64,000 nt of DNA from Luteibacter mycovicinus (GCF_000745235.1 NZ_JQNL01000001.1:3838001-3902000), one strand, 5' to 3'; shown: positions 1-9,920, numbered from the stretch's first letter. The notes: generated from the sequence alone by a model not told the origin. Made by a program: numbers and translations.

Positions 1-1
1 G

Positions 2-523
2 GTCGATGAGGCCTATCTCGAGTTCAGCGGCACGCGCAGCGCCGCCTCGCTGATCGACGACTTCGACAATATCGCCGTGCTGCGAACCCTGTCCAAGGCC
101 TGGTCGCTGGCAGGTGCGCGAGTCGGGACCCTGATCGCACGGGCCGAGGTCGTGGCCTTGCTTCGCCGGATCATTCCGCCGTATCCGCTGCCGTCCCCGT
201 GCGTGGACGCGGCGCTGGCGGCGCTGTCGTACGAAGGACGCCGCGTGCAGCGCCATCACGTACACGAACTGCTCAACGAGCGCGCCCGGATGGCCAGGGC
301 GCTCGCCGCGCAGCCGGGTGTGCGTGAAGTCCTCCCGTCGCACGCGAACTTCCTCGCCGTACGCTTCGACGATGCGGCGGGTACGTATCGCCGACTGCTC
401 GCCGCCGGTGTCGTGGTGCGCGACATCACGAGATACCCGGGCCTCGGCGACGCGTTGCGCATCACCATCGGCACGGGCAACGAGAACGACCGCGTGCTTG
501 CCGTGCTGGGAGCCGGGGCATGA
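2..523 (+). CDS. hisC: Histidinol-phosphate aminotransferase, C-terminal part (5' end outside window)
   Basis: This PLP enzyme transaminates imidazole-acetol phosphate to histidinol phosphate in histidine synthesis. Only the last 173 residues are present and the reading frame is open from base 2. It begins with VDEAYLEF, the conserved Asp region that binds the PLP ring, and carries [12 protein letters not shown] with the Schiff-base lysine near residue 37 of the fragment. The stop overlaps the hisB start in an ATGA, so translation is probably coupled. A second hisC-type gene lies at 32248. Confidence 0.95.
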   Translation, partial: VDEAYLEFSGTRSAASLIDDFDNIAVLRTLSKAWSLAGARVGTLIARAEVVALLRRIIPPYPLPSPCVDAALAALSYEGRRVQRHHVHELLNERARMARALAAQPGVREVLPSHANFLAVRFDDAAGTYRRLLAAGVVVRDITRYPGLGDALRITIGTGNENDRVLAVLGAGA

Positions 524-1584
524 GCCGCAAGATCCTCTTCGTCGACCGCGATGGCTGCCTCATCGAAGAGCCCGCGGACCAGCAGATCGACAGCTATGAA
601 AAGCTGGCGCTGTTGCCGGGCGTGATCGCGGCGCTTCAGCGCTGTGTCGCGGCCGGCTACGAACTGGTGATGGTCACCAACCAGGACGGCCTCGGAACCG
701 ATGCCTTCCCACAGGCCTCGTTCGATGGTCCGCATGCGTTGCTGCTACGTATTCTCGCTTCGCAGGGCATTACCTTTCGCGAGCAGCTGATCGACCGCAG
801 CTTCGCTCATGAAAATCTCGATACGCGCAAGCCGGGTGTCGGTCTCGCACGGCACTGGCTGGCGGACGACGGCTGGATCCGTGCGCAGTCGGCCATGGTC
901 GGGGATCGGGAGACCGATCTGGCGTTCGCCGCGAACATGGGCGTGCGGGGTCTCCGCGTCGGTCCCGAGGGCATGAGCTGGGCCGAGCTGGCGCACGCGT
1001 TGCTCGATGCGCCGCGTACCGCCGAGGTCGTGCGCAAGACGAAAGAAACGTCGATTCGCGTGTCGGTCGATCTCGACCGCGTGGCGGATCCGGAGATTCA
1101 CACGGGTCTGGGCTTCTTCGATCACATGCTCGAACAGATCGGCAAGCATGGCGGCTTCGCCCTGCAGCTACGCTGCGATGGCGACACCCACATCGACGAA
1201 CACCACACCATCGAAGACTCCGCGCTGGCGCTGGGGCAGGCTCTGAAGCAGGCCCTGGGCGACAAGCGTGGCATCGGCCGCTACGGCTTCGCGTTGCCGA
1301 TGGACGAGAGCGCGGCGCGCGCTGAGCTGGATCTGTCGGGGCGTCCGTATTTCGTGTTCGAAGGCGAGTTCCCGCGTGAGCGCGTCGGCGATGTCCCCAC
1401 TGAGCTCGTGCCGCATTTCTTCCGTTCGCTGTGCGAGACGCTGGGCGCCAACCTGCACCTCACCGTGCACGGCGATAACGCGCACCATATGGTCGAAGGC
1501 TGCTTCAAGGTGGTCGCGCGTACCCTGCGCCAGGCGATCCGTCGCGAGGGTGCGGACCTGCCGAGTACCAAGGGGAGTCTCTGA
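520..1584 (+). CDS. hisB: Bifunctional histidinol-phosphatase / imidazoleglycerol-phosphate dehydratase
   Basis: HisB catalyses two histidine steps. The N-terminal half is a HAD phosphatase with the nucleophile motif FVDRDG (Asp9 and Asp11). The C-terminal half, from about residue 168, is IGP dehydratase with its histidine-rich metal motifs ([28 protein letters not shown]). At 354 residues it matches the fused enterobacterial/xanthomonad form rather than the single-domain dehydratase. It overlaps hisC by ATGA and its stop shares one base with the hisH start (TGATG). Confidence 0.97.
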   Translation: MSRKILFVDRDGCLIEEPADQQIDSYEKLALLPGVIAALQRCVAAGYELVMVTNQDGLGTDAFPQASFDGPHALLLRILASQGITFREQLIDRSFAHENLDTRKPGVGLARHWLADDGWIRAQSAMVGDRETDLAFAANMGVRGLRVGPEGMSWAELAHALLDAPRTAEVVRKTKETSIRVSVDLDRVADPEIHTGLGFFDHMLEQIGKHGGFALQLRCDGDTHIDEHHTIEDSALALGQALKQALGDKRGIGRYGFALPMDESAARAELDLSGRPYFVFEGEFPRERVGDVPTELVPHFFRSLCETLGANLHLTVHGDNAHHMVEGCFKVVARTLRQAIRREGADLPSTKGSL

Positions 1585-2174
1585 TGCGCGTGGTCCTCGT
1601 CGACGCGGGCGGTACCAATATCGGTTCGGTGCGGTACGCGCTCCAGCGTCTCGGCACCGATGCCGAACTGACCTCCGACGCGAATCGCATCCGTAACGCC
1701 ACGCACGTGATCCTGCCGGGCGTGGGTGCGGCGGCTCCCGGCATGCGCATGCTGCGCGAGGCGGGCCTGGTCGATGTCATGCGCGGGCTGACTCAGCCGG
1801 TGCTTGGCGTGTGCCTCGGCATGCAGCTGCTGTGTGCCCGTTCGGAGGAAAGCGACACGGAGTGCCTGGGCATGATTCCCGCGACGGTGCGTCGCTTCGC
1901 GGAGCAGCCGGGTTTACGTGTCCCGCACATGGGCTGGAACACTCTGGTGGCGACCGGCGATCATCGTCTGACGGCCGGTCTGAGGCAAGGCGACACCGCG
2001 TATTTCGTCCACAGCTACGCCGTGCCCACGGGCGATTACACGCTGGCGTCGAGCGAGCACGGGACCCCGTTCTCCGCCGTCGTCGCGTCCGGTAATTTCA
2101 TGGGTATGCAGTTCCATCCCGAGCGTTCGGCCGGTGTCGGCGCGCAGCTCCTGCGGAATTTTCTCTCGCTATGA
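1584..2174 (+). CDS. hisH: Imidazole glycerol phosphate synthase, glutaminase subunit
   Basis: HisH is the class I glutamine amidotransferase that supplies ammonia to HisF for ring closure of IGP, releasing AICAR. The catalytic triad is visible: Cys77 in GVCLGMQ, and His178 and Glu180 in FHPERS. The oxyanion-strand motif LPGVGA is near residue 44. The length of 196 residues is normal. The stop overlaps hisA by ATGA. Confidence 0.97.
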   Translation: MRVVLVDAGGTNIGSVRYALQRLGTDAELTSDANRIRNATHVILPGVGAAAPGMRMLREAGLVDVMRGLTQPVLGVCLGMQLLCARSEESDTECLGMIPATVRRFAEQPGLRVPHMGWNTLVATGDHRLTAGLRQGDTAYFVHSYAVPTGDYTLASSEHGTPFSAVVASGNFMGMQFHPERSAGVGAQLLRNFLSL

Positions 2175-2923
2175 CACTTCCCATTCCTGCCATCGATCTG
2201 CGCGAAGGCAAAGTCGTGCGTCTGTTCAAGGGTGACTATGCCCAGCAGACGACCTTCGCCTTCGAGCCTGAAGCGCTTGCCGCGCATTACGCCGACGAGG
2301 GCGCTTCGTGGCTGCACGTGGTCGACCTCGATGGTGCCCGCACGGGCCGCTTCGAGAACCTTTCAACCCTCGCGGGTATCGCTTCCAGCGGACGTCTACG
2401 CGTACAGGCCGGTGGTGGCGTGCGTGATGAAGACGGTGTCCGTCGCCTGATCGACGCCGGCGTACAGCGCGTCGTGGTCGGCAGCATCGCCATGCGCGAT
2501 CCTGAAACCGTCGCCGCATGGATCGGTCGCTACGGCGCGGAACGCATCGTGCTGGCGCTGGATACGCGTTTCCGCGATGGCCTGTGGAAGCTGCCGAGTG
2601 CGGGCTGGACCGCCGACGAGGAGCGCACGCTTGACGACCTGGTGCCCTGGTATCGCGCCGCCGGTGCGCGCCACCTGCTGTGCACGGACATCGACCGCGA
2701 CGGCACGATGACCGGGCCCAATCTCGCGCTGTATCGCCACCTGGCGAAGCTGGCGCCGGGCATGGATGTTCAGGCCTCCGGCGGAGTCCGTTCGCTGGAA
2801 GATATCGCCACGCTCGCGCTGCAGGACGTCGCCGGCGTGATTCTCGGGCGTGCGCTGCTGGAAGGGGCGTTCGCCCTGTCCGATGCCTTCGTGACCGCCG
2901 AGAAGGCGAACGCATCATGCTGA
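2171..2923 (+). CDS. hisA: ProFAR isomerase (phosphoribosylformimino-AICAR-P isomerase)
   Basis: HisA is a TIM-barrel sugar isomerase acting just before the HisF/HisH synthase. The N-terminal catalytic Asp is seen in [12 protein letters not shown] and the phosphate-binding motifs [12 protein letters not shown] and [11 protein letters not shown] are present. It has 250 residues, the family length. Its last codons overlap the start of hisF by 7 bases, inside the tightly overlapping his operon. Confidence 0.97.
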   Translation: MTLPIPAIDLREGKVVRLFKGDYAQQTTFAFEPEALAAHYADEGASWLHVVDLDGARTGRFENLSTLAGIASSGRLRVQAGGGVRDEDGVRRLIDAGVQRVVVGSIAMRDPETVAAWIGRYGAERIVLALDTRFRDGLWKLPSAGWTADEERTLDDLVPWYRAAGARHLLCTDIDRDGTMTGPNLALYRHLAKLAPGMDVQASGGVRSLEDIATLALQDVAGVILGRALLEGAFALSDAFVTAEKANASC

Positions 2924-3687
2924 GCCGTCGTATCGTTCCTTGTCTCGATGTGCGCGACGGGCAGGTGGTCAAGGGTGTGCGATTCCGCGATCACGTGGTG
3001 GTCGGCGAGATCGTCGAGCTCGCACTGCGTTACCGCGATGAGGGCGCCGACGAGCTTGTGTTTTACGACATCACCGCGAGCCCGGAAGGCCGCCGTGTGG
3101 ATCGCGACTGGGTCGAACGCGTGGCGCGCGAAATCGATATTCCCTTCTGCGTGGCCGGAGGCATCCGCAGCGTCGATGACGCGCGTGACGTGCTGCATGC
3201 GGGTGCCGACAAGATTTCCATCAACTCGCCGGCACTGGAGCGTCCTGAACTGGTCGCCGAAATCGCCGACGCCTTTGGCGTGCAGTGCGTGGTCGTCGGC
3301 GTGGACAGCCTGCGCGATGACGACGGGGAGTGGCGTGTGCGCCAGTACACGGGCGATCCGTCGCGTACGAAAGCGCTGCGCAAACGCACTCTCGACTGGA
3401 TCGAGGAAGTGCAGGCGCTGGGTGCGGGTGAAATCGTGCTGAACTGCATGGGCACCGACGGGGTGCGCCGGGGTTATGACATCGAACAACTGGCAGCCGC
3501 GCGCGCACTGAGTCGCGTGCCACTGGTCGCGTCGGGTGGCGCGGGCGCGCCGGATCATTTCACCGAGGTGTTCCGCCTCGCGGACGTCGATGCGGCACTC
3601 GCCGCCAGCGTCTTCCACAGTGGCGACATCGGCATTCCCGCGCTCAAGCGCGAACTGCGTGCGCAGGGTATCGAGGTAAGACTATGA
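2917..3687 (+). CDS. hisF: Imidazole glycerol phosphate synthase, cyclase subunit
   Basis: HisF is the TIM-barrel cyclase partner of HisH. The ATG at 2917 is chosen because it gives the canonical N-terminus [20 protein letters not shown] with catalytic Asp11; an in-frame upstream extension would only read hisA out of frame. The second catalytic Asp lies in ILLNxMxxDG form ([16 protein letters not shown]). The protein has 256 residues. The stop overlaps hisI by ATGA. Confidence 0.97.
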   Translation: MLSRRIVPCLDVRDGQVVKGVRFRDHVVVGEIVELALRYRDEGADELVFYDITASPEGRRVDRDWVERVAREIDIPFCVAGGIRSVDDARDVLHAGADKISINSPALERPELVAEIADAFGVQCVVVGVDSLRDDDGEWRVRQYTGDPSRTKALRKRTLDWIEEVQALGAGEIVLNCMGTDGVRRGYDIEQLAAARALSRVPLVASGGAGAPDHFTEVFRLADVDAALAASVFHSGDIGIPALKRELRAQGIEVRL

Positions 3688-4289
3688 GCGAGACGACGAC
3701 ACCGGATTTCGCCAAGGGCGACGGTTTGCTCCCGGCCATCGTGCAGCATGCGCGGACCGGCGAGGTGCTGATGCTGGGTTACATGGATGAGGCCGCCCTG
3801 GCGAAGACGCGCGAGGTGGGTCTCGTGACGTTCTTCAGCCGCAGCAAGCAGCGTCTGTGGACGAAAGGCGAGACGTCAGGCGATACGCTGACGTTGGTCG
3901 ACGTGCGTCTGGACTGCGACGCGGACACGTTTCTCGTGCGTGCGGTGCCGGCCGGGCCCACCTGCCACAACGGCACGACAAGCTGTTTCGGCGATGACGT
4001 GGCGCCGTCGCTCGGTTTTCTGGGAGAGCTCGACGCGCTGGTCGCGTCGCGGCATGCCGAGCGGCCCCAGGGCAGCTACACGACGAAGCTGTTCGAGGGT
4101 GGCATCCGGCGTATCGCGCAGAAGGTCGGCGAGGAAGGTGTGGAAACCGCGCTCGCCGCCGTCGCCGAAGACGACGACGCATTGATCGGCGAAGCGGCCG
4201 ACCTGGTGTTTCATCTGATGGTGGTACTGCGTGCCCGCGGTATCGGCTTCGACGCGGTGGCGAAGAAGCTGATCGAGAGACACCGCTGA
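3684..4289 (+). CDS. hisI: Bifunctional phosphoribosyl-AMP cyclohydrolase / phosphoribosyl-ATP pyrophosphatase
   Basis: HisIE performs steps 2 and 3 of histidine synthesis. Residues 1-110 are the cyclohydrolase, with the zinc and Mg ligands in DCDADTFLV and the cysteine in TCHNG. Residues 115-201 are the MazG-like pyrophosphatase with [13 protein letters not shown]. It is the last gene of the his operon here, 132 bases before the convergent rluB stop, and is followed by a large inverted repeat that probably ends transcription. Confidence 0.97.
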   Translation: MSETTTPDFAKGDGLLPAIVQHARTGEVLMLGYMDEAALAKTREVGLVTFFSRSKQRLWTKGETSGDTLTLVDVRLDCDADTFLVRAVPAGPTCHNGTTSCFGDDVAPSLGFLGELDALVASRHAERPQGSYTTKLFEGGIRRIAQKVGEEGVETALAAVAEDDDALIGEAADLVFHLMVVLRARGIGFDAVAKKLIERHR

Positions 4290-4330
4290 CCCGATGCGGG
4301 AGGGTAAAACCCTCCGGTAGTCGGCTTCTG

Positions 4331-4397
4331 TAGGAGCCAGCCCTGCTGGCGATTCGATCTCTCGGGAGACCTGAATCGCCAGCAGGGCTGGCTCCTA
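4331..4397. repeat. REP-like inverted repeat, 25-base perfect arms, between convergent hisI and rluB
   Basis: The arms 4331-4355 (TAGGAGCCAGCCCTGCTGGC...) and 4373-4397 are exact reverse complements around a 17-base spacer. The element lies between two convergent stops, so it can act as a bidirectional terminator. It shares the TAGGAGC head with the elements at 9804, 12193 and 16821, which makes it a dispersed family rather than a single hairpin. Similar 'GTAGGAGC' repeats are common in pseudomonads and xanthomonads. Confidence 0.8.
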
Positions 4398-4420
4398 CAC
4401 GGGCGTTCGGCGTTTACCGC

Positions 4421-6040
4421 TTAGCGATTGCCGCCGCGGTTACCGCCACCGCCGCCGCTGCGATTACCGCCGCTGCCACCCGGACGCGGACCGCGATTGC
4501 CGCCGCCACCGGGGCGCTGACCGCCGCCGGTACGATTGCCGCCGCCGGCACGGTTGCCCGCGTTGCCGCCGCCACCAGGACGACCGCCGCGGTTGCCGCC
4601 GCCTTCGAAGCGGGCGCCGCCGCCCGGAGCGGCGCGATTACCGCCACCCTCGAAGCGCGAACCGCCGGACGAAGCGCGGTTGCCGTCGGCACGACCGCCG
4701 CCAGCGGCACGATTACCGTCGGTGCGCGGACCGCCCGTGCGGCTGCCGCCCGGACCGGCCGAACGGTTGCCGTAGCCACCGCCGCCACCGGCGTTGCCGG
4801 TATTGCCGCCAGCGCGGCCACCCGGACGCGGACCACGGTTGCCCGTGCTGTTGCCTGCGGCGTTGCCCTGGCCGCCACCGGTGCGCGAGTCGCCCGCGAA
4901 CCACGTGCGCACGCCCGGCAGTTCCTGGCCCGGGGCGACGCGACGCTTACGCTGGCCACCCGCGGCGTTGCCGCGCTCCGGACGATCGACGTTGCCGTTG
5001 ACCTCGCGACGCGGAGCGCCGCCACGGCCACCGGCACCGCCGGCACGACCACCACGGCCGCCGCGCGGATTGTCATCGCGCAGACGATCGAAAGCGGTCA
5101 GCTCACGGGCTTCGTCATGACGTGCCGAGCTCCACGCGCTGGCACCGCCGGCGTTGGGCTTGTACTCGGTGACGTGGCGCGGCGCGCGGCGCTGGTGCAC
5201 CACGGCGCTCAGCGTCAGCACCGGGGCGGGTGCGCCCAGGCCCGAACGCTCGCGCAGTTCCTTGATGGCGGTTTCGTCGAGCGACTCGCAGTCGCCACGG
5301 CGCAGGGCGCGCGGCAGTTCGACGGTGCCGTAGCGAATGCGCTTCAGGCGGCTGACGAGGAAGCCGGCCGAGTCCCACAGGCGACGGACTTCGCGGTTGC
5401 GGCCCTCGCGGATGGTGACGCGGAACCAGCTGTGGCTGCCGCCACGGCTGATCGTGGCGATTTCGTCGAAGCGGGCGGGGCCGTCTTCCAGCTCCACGCC
5501 GGCCTTCAGGCGCTCGATCGTCTCGTCCGGCACTTCGCCGTGGACGCGGCAGAGGTATTCGCGCTCGAGGCCGCTCTTCGGATGCATCAGCGCGTTGGCG
5601 AGTTCGCCGTCGGTCGTGAGCAGCAGCAGGCCGGTGGTGTTGATGTCGAGGCGACCCACGGCGACCCAGCGCGCGCCCTTCAGGCGCGGCAGCTGTTCGA
5701 ACACGGTGGGGCGGCCTTCGGTGTCTTCGCGGGTGGTCACCACGCCTTCCGGCTTGTGGTAGACGAGCACTTCGGCGTCGTTGCGGTTGTCGGTGGCGAC
5801 GACGAACTGCTTGCCGTCCAGGACCACGCGGTCACCGGCATGCACGCTGGCGCCGATGGTGGCGACGGTGCCGTTGACTTCGACTTCGCCGGCCTGGATG
5901 CGTTGTTCGAGCATCCGGCGGGAGCCAAGGCCGGCGTTGGCCAGGACCTTGTGCAGGCGCTCTTCGAGCTGCGGACCGTCTTCGGTGGTGCGGCTCTCGC
6001 CGCGCTTCAGGCTGAGTAGGGAACGTTGCGGCGCATTCAT
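4421..6040 (-). CDS. rluB: 23S rRNA pseudouridine-2605 synthase, with long Gly/Asn/Arg-rich tail
   Basis: RluB makes pseudouridine in 23S rRNA helix 93. An S4 RNA-binding domain comes first (residues about 25-85, KVLANAGLGSRRMLEQRI). The RsuA-type catalytic domain follows, with GRLDINTTGLLLLT carrying the catalytic Asp, and EGRNREVRRLW. After about residue 325 the protein becomes a ~215-residue low-complexity tail of GGNR/GGG/RPGG units, making 539 residues against roughly 290 in E. coli. It overlaps scpB by ATGA, in the common scpA-scpB-rluB order. The tail may bind RNA, but that is inference. Confidence 0.93.
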   Translation of the reverse strand: MNAPQRSLLSLKRGESRTTEDGPQLEERLHKVLANAGLGSRRMLEQRIQAGEVEVNGTVATIGASVHAGDRVVLDGKQFVVATDNRNDAEVLVYHKPEGVVTTREDTEGRPTVFEQLPRLKGARWVAVGRLDINTTGLLLLTTDGELANALMHPKSGLEREYLCRVHGEVPDETIERLKAGVELEDGPARFDEIATISRGGSHSWFRVTIREGRNREVRRLWDSAGFLVSRLKRIRYGTVELPRALRRGDCESLDETAIKELRERSGLGAPAPVLTLSAVVHQRRAPRHVTEYKPNAGGASAWSSARHDEARELTAFDRLRDDNPRGGRGGRAGGAGGRGGAPRREVNGNVDRPERGNAAGGQRKRRVAPGQELPGVRTWFAGDSRTGGGQGNAAGNSTGNRGPRPGGRAGGNTGNAGGGGGYGNRSAGPGGSRTGGPRTDGNRAAGGGRADGNRASSGGSRFEGGGNRAAPGGGARFEGGGNRGGRPGGGGNAGNRAGGGNRTGGGQRPGGGGNRGPRPGGSGGNRSGGGGGNRGGNR

Positions 6041-6894
6041 GCGCGTGACTCCTCGGTATCTTTGCCGGCGTCGTCGTCTTCGACGTCGCCTTCGGGGTTC
6101 TCTGCCTCTTCGGCAGTGGGGGAAGCCGCGGCGACGTCATCGTCGCCGGCTGGCAGCTGGGTCGCGACTTCGACGTCGTCGCCCTCGGGGGGCGCGGTCT
6201 CCGCGGCGGTGTCTTCGATCGTCGTGGCTTCGGCCACGACATCATCGTTGTCTTCGGTATTCGTCAGGCTTTCGTCGTCTTCCACGTCGACGGGCAGATC
6301 GGTCGGCATCGCCGCCTTGGCGGGAACGCCGTCCGCATCGCCCAGGCGAAGCTGGGGGTTGAGCTCCTCCAGATCGCGGATCTCGGAGAGCGGGGGCAGG
6401 GCATCGAGCGACTTCAGGTTGAAGTAGTCGAGGAACAGCCGGGTGGTGCCGAACAAGGCCGGCTTGCCGGGAACGTCGCGGTGTCCGACGACACGGATCC
6501 ATTCGCGCTCTTCGAGCGTCTTGATGATGTTCGAGGAAACCACCACGCCGCGGATCTGTTCGATCTCCGGGCGGGTAATGGGCTGGCGGTAAGCGATCAG
6601 TGCCAGCGTCTCGAGCAGTGCGCGGGAGTAGCGGCTCGGCTTTTCGGCCCACATCCGCGAAACCCAGGGATGAACGTCGCGGCGGACCTGGTAGCGCCAG
6701 CCGGTGGCGACCTCCATCAGTTCCACGCCGCGACCGTCGGTGTCATGCGTCAGCGACTTAAGCGCCACGACCAGGTCGTCGTCGGTCACTTCATCCTCGT
6801 CGACGAAGATCGCCTTCAACTGCGCGACCGTCATCGGCTGGGTCGACGCGAGAAGCGCCGCTTCCACGATGGGTTTGAGTTGTTCGGGTTGCAT
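6037..6894 (-). CDS. scpB: Segregation and condensation protein B
   Basis: ScpB is the winged-helix kite subunit that pairs with ScpA and SMC in chromosome condensation. Residues 1-180 hold the two winged-helix domains (YRQPITRPEIEQIRGV is the conserved core). Residues after about 190 form an acidic, disordered tail rich in Asp, Glu and Ala, typical of xanthomonad ScpB. It lies 24 bases after scpA and overlaps rluB by four bases, so the three are probably one operon. Confidence 0.95.
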   Translation of the reverse strand: MQPEQLKPIVEAALLASTQPMTVAQLKAIFVDEDEVTDDDLVVALKSLTHDTDGRGVELMEVATGWRYQVRRDVHPWVSRMWAEKPSRYSRALLETLALIAYRQPITRPEIEQIRGVVVSSNIIKTLEEREWIRVVGHRDVPGKPALFGTTRLFLDYFNLKSLDALPPLSEIRDLEELNPQLRLGDADGVPAKAAMPTDLPVDVEDDESLTNTEDNDDVVAEATTIEDTAAETAPPEGDDVEVATQLPAGDDDVAAASPTAEEAENPEGDVEDDDAGKDTEESRA

Positions 6895-6918
6895 AGGCCT
6901 TTCGGATGCGTGCTTGGG

Positions 6919-7803
6919 TCAGGCGAGCGCTTCGTCGCGCGCGGCCTCCGTCTGTACCTTCGTTTTCAGGTAGATCGGCCCGAGGGCCTCTTCCTGAACG
7001 ATCTCGACGAGCATTTCCTTTGCGAGCTCGAGCATGGCCAGAAAGGTGACCACGACTCCGAGTCGGCCTTCGCTGACGTCGAACAGCGTTTCGAACCGGC
7101 GGAAACCGCCGCCTTCACTCAGCGTGCCGAGCAGGTCACCCATGCGCTGACGAACGCTGAGCGGTTCGCGCTGGATCGCATGGTGGGTGAACAGGTCGGC
7201 ACGGCCGAGCACATCCTTGAGCGCGAGCAACATCTCCCTGAGGTCCAGCGGCGGCGGCACACGTACCACGTTTTGCTCGCCGACGAAGGCGTGGACCACC
7301 GCCGTATCGCGTTCCAGCCGGGGCAGTTCGTCGATATCCGCCGCGGCCTTCTTGAAGCGTTCATATTCCTGCAGCCGACGGACCAGTTCGGCGCGGGGAT
7401 CCTCCTCCAGTCCTTCCTCGGCGGGCGGCCGTGGCAACAGCAGTCTGGATTTGATTTCCGCCAGGATCGCGGCCATCAGCAGGTATTCCGCCGCCAGCTC
7501 GAGCCGCATCACCTCGCGCATCATCTCGATGTAGTCCATGTACTGCCGGGTGATCTCGGCGACAGGGATGTCGAGGATGTCCAGGTTCTGCCGGCGGATC
7601 AGGTAGAGCAAGAGATCCAGCGGGCCTTCGAACGATTCGAGAATGACCTCGAGCGCGTCCGGCGGAATGTACAGGTCCTGAGGCATCTGCAGCACCGGCT
7701 GCCCGCGCACGAGCGCAAGGGGCATTTCCTGTTGCTGCGGAATGCCCGCGAAGGCACCCTGAATGTTTTCGACCACCTGGACGTCGGTTGTCTCGTTAGT
7801 CAT
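6919..7803 (-). CDS. scpA: Segregation and condensation protein A (kleisin)
   Basis: ScpA is the kleisin that bridges the SMC heads. The conserved segment FEGPLDLLLYLIRRQNLDI at about residues 44-62 and the helical YLLMAAILAEIKSRLLLP block identify it. I use the ATG at 7803 (MTNETTDV); a GTG two codons upstream (7809) is possible, and neither has a strong ribosome site. It is first in the scpA-scpB-rluB operon and reads away from dinB. Confidence 0.93.
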   Translation of the reverse strand: MTNETTDVQVVENIQGAFAGIPQQQEMPLALVRGQPVLQMPQDLYIPPDALEVILESFEGPLDLLLYLIRRQNLDILDIPVAEITRQYMDYIEMMREVMRLELAAEYLLMAAILAEIKSRLLLPRPPAEEGLEEDPRAELVRRLQEYERFKKAAADIDELPRLERDTAVVHAFVGEQNVVRVPPPLDLREMLLALKDVLGRADLFTHHAIQREPLSVRQRMGDLLGTLSEGGGFRRFETLFDVSEGRLGVVVTFLAMLELAKEMLVEIVQEEALGPIYLKTKVQTEAARDEALA

Positions 7804-8119
7804 CGGCACACGTCAGAAGGGCCGCGAGTGCGACCGGGAACGCAACAATCGATGCCGTCCGGCGGCTTTACCGCCACCTCGCCCGGCCATGCCTCGCATC
7901 GTCGCCGACGAGCGGAAGGCTTTGCCGCTGGACACCCCAGGAGGGTCACCGCCTGTGAAGAATCGTCGGAAGCTGTCCGCCGCCGGTCCCGTCTGTCGGA
8001 CCGGTGAGGGCGTGACGCCCGAATAAGTTCACCCGAATGGACACAGGGTATCGCCTGTTTCCGCGCAAGTCCAGCGGGCGTAGACGCCCGTCCTTCATCG
8101 TTTTGGCACAATACGCGTT
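7804..8119. other. Non-coding divergent region between scpA and dinB
   Basis: No convincing gene was found in this 316-base stretch between two divergent genes, so it must hold both promoters. Two small GC palindromes share a core: GGGCG-TGA-CGCCC near 8007-8019 and CGGGCG-TAGA-CGCCCG at 8075-8090. A weak -10-like CACAAT lies at 8107-8112. No LexA box of the CTGT-N8-ACAG type is visible despite dinB being an SOS gene in many bacteria. Confidence 0.5.
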
Positions 8120-9307
8120 ATGCCAGCTCCCGATCGCGCCATCATCCACGTCGACATGGACGCCTTTTACGCGTCCGTGGAGGAACTGGACGACCCGACG
8201 CTCATCGGCAAGCCGGTGGTCGTCGCCGGTCTGGGGCGCCGCGGCGTCGTTTCGACCTGTAATTACGAGGCGCGCAAGTACGGCGTGCGGTCGGCCATGG
8301 CTACCGCCGAGGCCCGTCGGCGCTGCCCGGACGCGGTCTACATCTTCCCCAGGCACGAACGTTACGCGGAAATTTCCGCGATCGTCTTCGGTGTCTTTGC
8401 CGAAGTCACGCCGGTGATCGAGGGCCTGTCCCTCGATGAGGCATTCCTCGATGTCACCGCCAGCCTGAGACTTTTCGCATCGATCGAGGCCATCGGTCGC
8501 AGGGTGAAGGAAACCATCAAGGCGCGGACCGGTCTGAATGCCTCGGTCGGAATGGCGCACAACAAGCTGCTCGCCAAGCTGGCCAGCGAGCTGTCCAAGC
8601 CGGACGGGTTTCTCGTCATCCCGCCCGATCAGGTGCGCGGTTACCTCGACCCCCTGCCGATAGGGCGCATGTGGACCGTGGGCAAGGTGGCGGAAGAGTC
8701 GCTGCAGAAGGTCGGCATCCGCACCATCGGCGACCTGATCCGCTCCGACGCCTGGCGTCTGAACAAGGCCGTGGGCGAGCGACATGCCGCTCAGCTGCGG
8801 CTGCTGTGCCAGGGCGAGGACCGCCGCCCGGTGGTTACGGACGCACCCGAAGTGTCGATCGGCTCGGAGTGGACCTTCGAGTACGACGTCGAGGAGTTCG
8901 GTGTGGCGGAAGCCTGGTTGCTGCGCCAGTGCGAGCGGGTGGGCGCCCGCGCCAGGAGCAGGGCGGTCGAGGCGCGGACCGTCTCGGTAAAACTGCGAGA
9001 GCCACCGTTCGTGACGCACAGCCGACAGGCCCAGCTTCCCGTGCCCGGCAACGGAACCCCCGAAATCTTTGAGGTGGCACGCCGCTTGCTTCACATTTGG
9101 TGGGACCAGCACCCCCGTCCGCGTTTGCGGCTGCTCGGGGTGACGCTTTCGGGGTTCGATGCACGGCGCGGCGACGAGCAACAGGATATGTTCGCGGCTC
9201 CGGCTTCTAAAAAGCCTTCGGATGGCGTACAGGATTTGATAAACGGCCGCTTTGGCGCCGGGGCGCTGGTCCGCGCTGGTGTGTTGAAAACGCGTGGTAG
9301 CGAGTGA
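8120..9307 (+). CDS. dinB: DNA polymerase IV (Y-family translesion polymerase)
   Basis: DinB copies past damaged bases with low fidelity. The Y-family catalytic motifs are clear: HVDMDAFYASVE near residue 10 and SLDEAFLDVT near residue 103, both supplying metal-binding acids. The little-finger domain occupies about residues 240-360. Length is 395 residues. The tail after residue 362 is variable and ends without an obvious beta-clamp peptide. It stands alone on the plus strand. Confidence 0.96.
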   Translation: MPAPDRAIIHVDMDAFYASVEELDDPTLIGKPVVVAGLGRRGVVSTCNYEARKYGVRSAMATAEARRRCPDAVYIFPRHERYAEISAIVFGVFAEVTPVIEGLSLDEAFLDVTASLRLFASIEAIGRRVKETIKARTGLNASVGMAHNKLLAKLASELSKPDGFLVIPPDQVRGYLDPLPIGRMWTVGKVAEESLQKVGIRTIGDLIRSDAWRLNKAVGERHAAQLRLLCQGEDRRPVVTDAPEVSIGSEWTFEYDVEEFGVAEAWLLRQCERVGARARSRAVEARTVSVKLREPPFVTHSRQAQLPVPGNGTPEIFEVARRLLHIWWDQHPRPRLRLLGVTLSGFDARRGDEQQDMFAAPASKKPSDGVQDLINGRFGAGALVRAGVLKTRGSE

Positions 9308-9389
9308 ACGCCGACAGTATGGGCGGAACCTACGACTGCGCTAATGTGTCCGTTTGTGACACGCAAGGTAAGTCGGTCGAGGTGCGCTC

Positions 9390-9791
9390 ATGCACGTTGC
9401 CACGAGTACAGACGTTAAACCGGTATGGACAAATACGTTGATGTCGTCTGACAAGGAAGGAACGCGCTATCGCCACGCGCGCATGAAAGTCCACAGTGCC
9501 GTCCTCATGAGTCGCGGCGGTGAAGCGCACCCGACCGATCTTGTCGACATCTCGGCCACCGGCGCACTGCTTCGTCGCCCGATGGGCTGGCGGGGCGAGG
9601 CCGGCCAGACCTGGGTGCTGGACATGATCTTCGGCCACGACCTCCACATTCATATGGAAGCGTGCGTCGCGCGGGTGTCCGCCCGCCAGATCGGCCTGGA
9701 ATACACGCTGATCCCGGAAGACAAGCAGGCCCCCCTGTGGGAGCTGCTGGGCGGCTACGCCGACACCCTTGAGGCCTGGCAAGACGAGTAG
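9390..9791 (+). CDS. PilZ-domain protein (candidate cyclic-di-GMP receptor)
   Basis: This 133-residue protein is a single PilZ domain. The two cyclic-di-GMP signatures can be placed: the arginine cluster RYRHAR at about residues 27-32 fits RxxxR, and DISATGALL fits D/NxSxxG. Such proteins usually act through a partner in motility or exopolysaccharide control. A shorter start at ATG 9441 (MSSDKEGT) would keep both motifs. No neighbour reveals its target. Confidence 0.82.
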   Translation: MHVATSTDVKPVWTNTLMSSDKEGTRYRHARMKVHSAVLMSRGGEAHPTDLVDISATGALLRRPMGWRGEAGQTWVLDMIFGHDLHIHMEACVARVSARQIGLEYTLIPEDKQAPLWELLGGYADTLEAWQDE

Positions 9792-9803
9792 CTGGGAGGA
9801 CGA

Positions 9804-9915
9804 GTAGGAGCGCGCCCTGCGCGCGACATGTTTCAGGGCCATGTCCGGGAGCTCGCGCGTAGTCTTGAAGGCAGCGCCAGCGTCAGAAGGCGTCGCGCGC
9901 AGGGCGCGCTCCTAC
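9804..9915. repeat. REP-like inverted repeat, 24-base perfect arms, between PilZ gene and fadD
   Basis: Arms 9804-9827 and 9892-9915 are exact reverse complements, beginning GTAGGAGCGCGCCCTGCGCG. They flank a 64-base spacer. The element fills most of the gap between convergent stops at 9791 and 9921 and again looks like a dispersed bidirectional terminator. Confidence 0.8.
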
Positions 9916-9920
9916 ACTTG

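Noticed and set aside
5117..6019. 300-residue frame antisense to rluB
   Set aside because: It mirrors the RluB catalytic domain and has no family features.
8075..8090. Palindrome upstream of dinB as a LexA operator
   Set aside because: It is CGGGCG-TAGA-CGCCCG, unlike known LexA boxes of gammaproteobacteria or xanthomonads; a similar palindrome at 8007 suggests chance GC structure.
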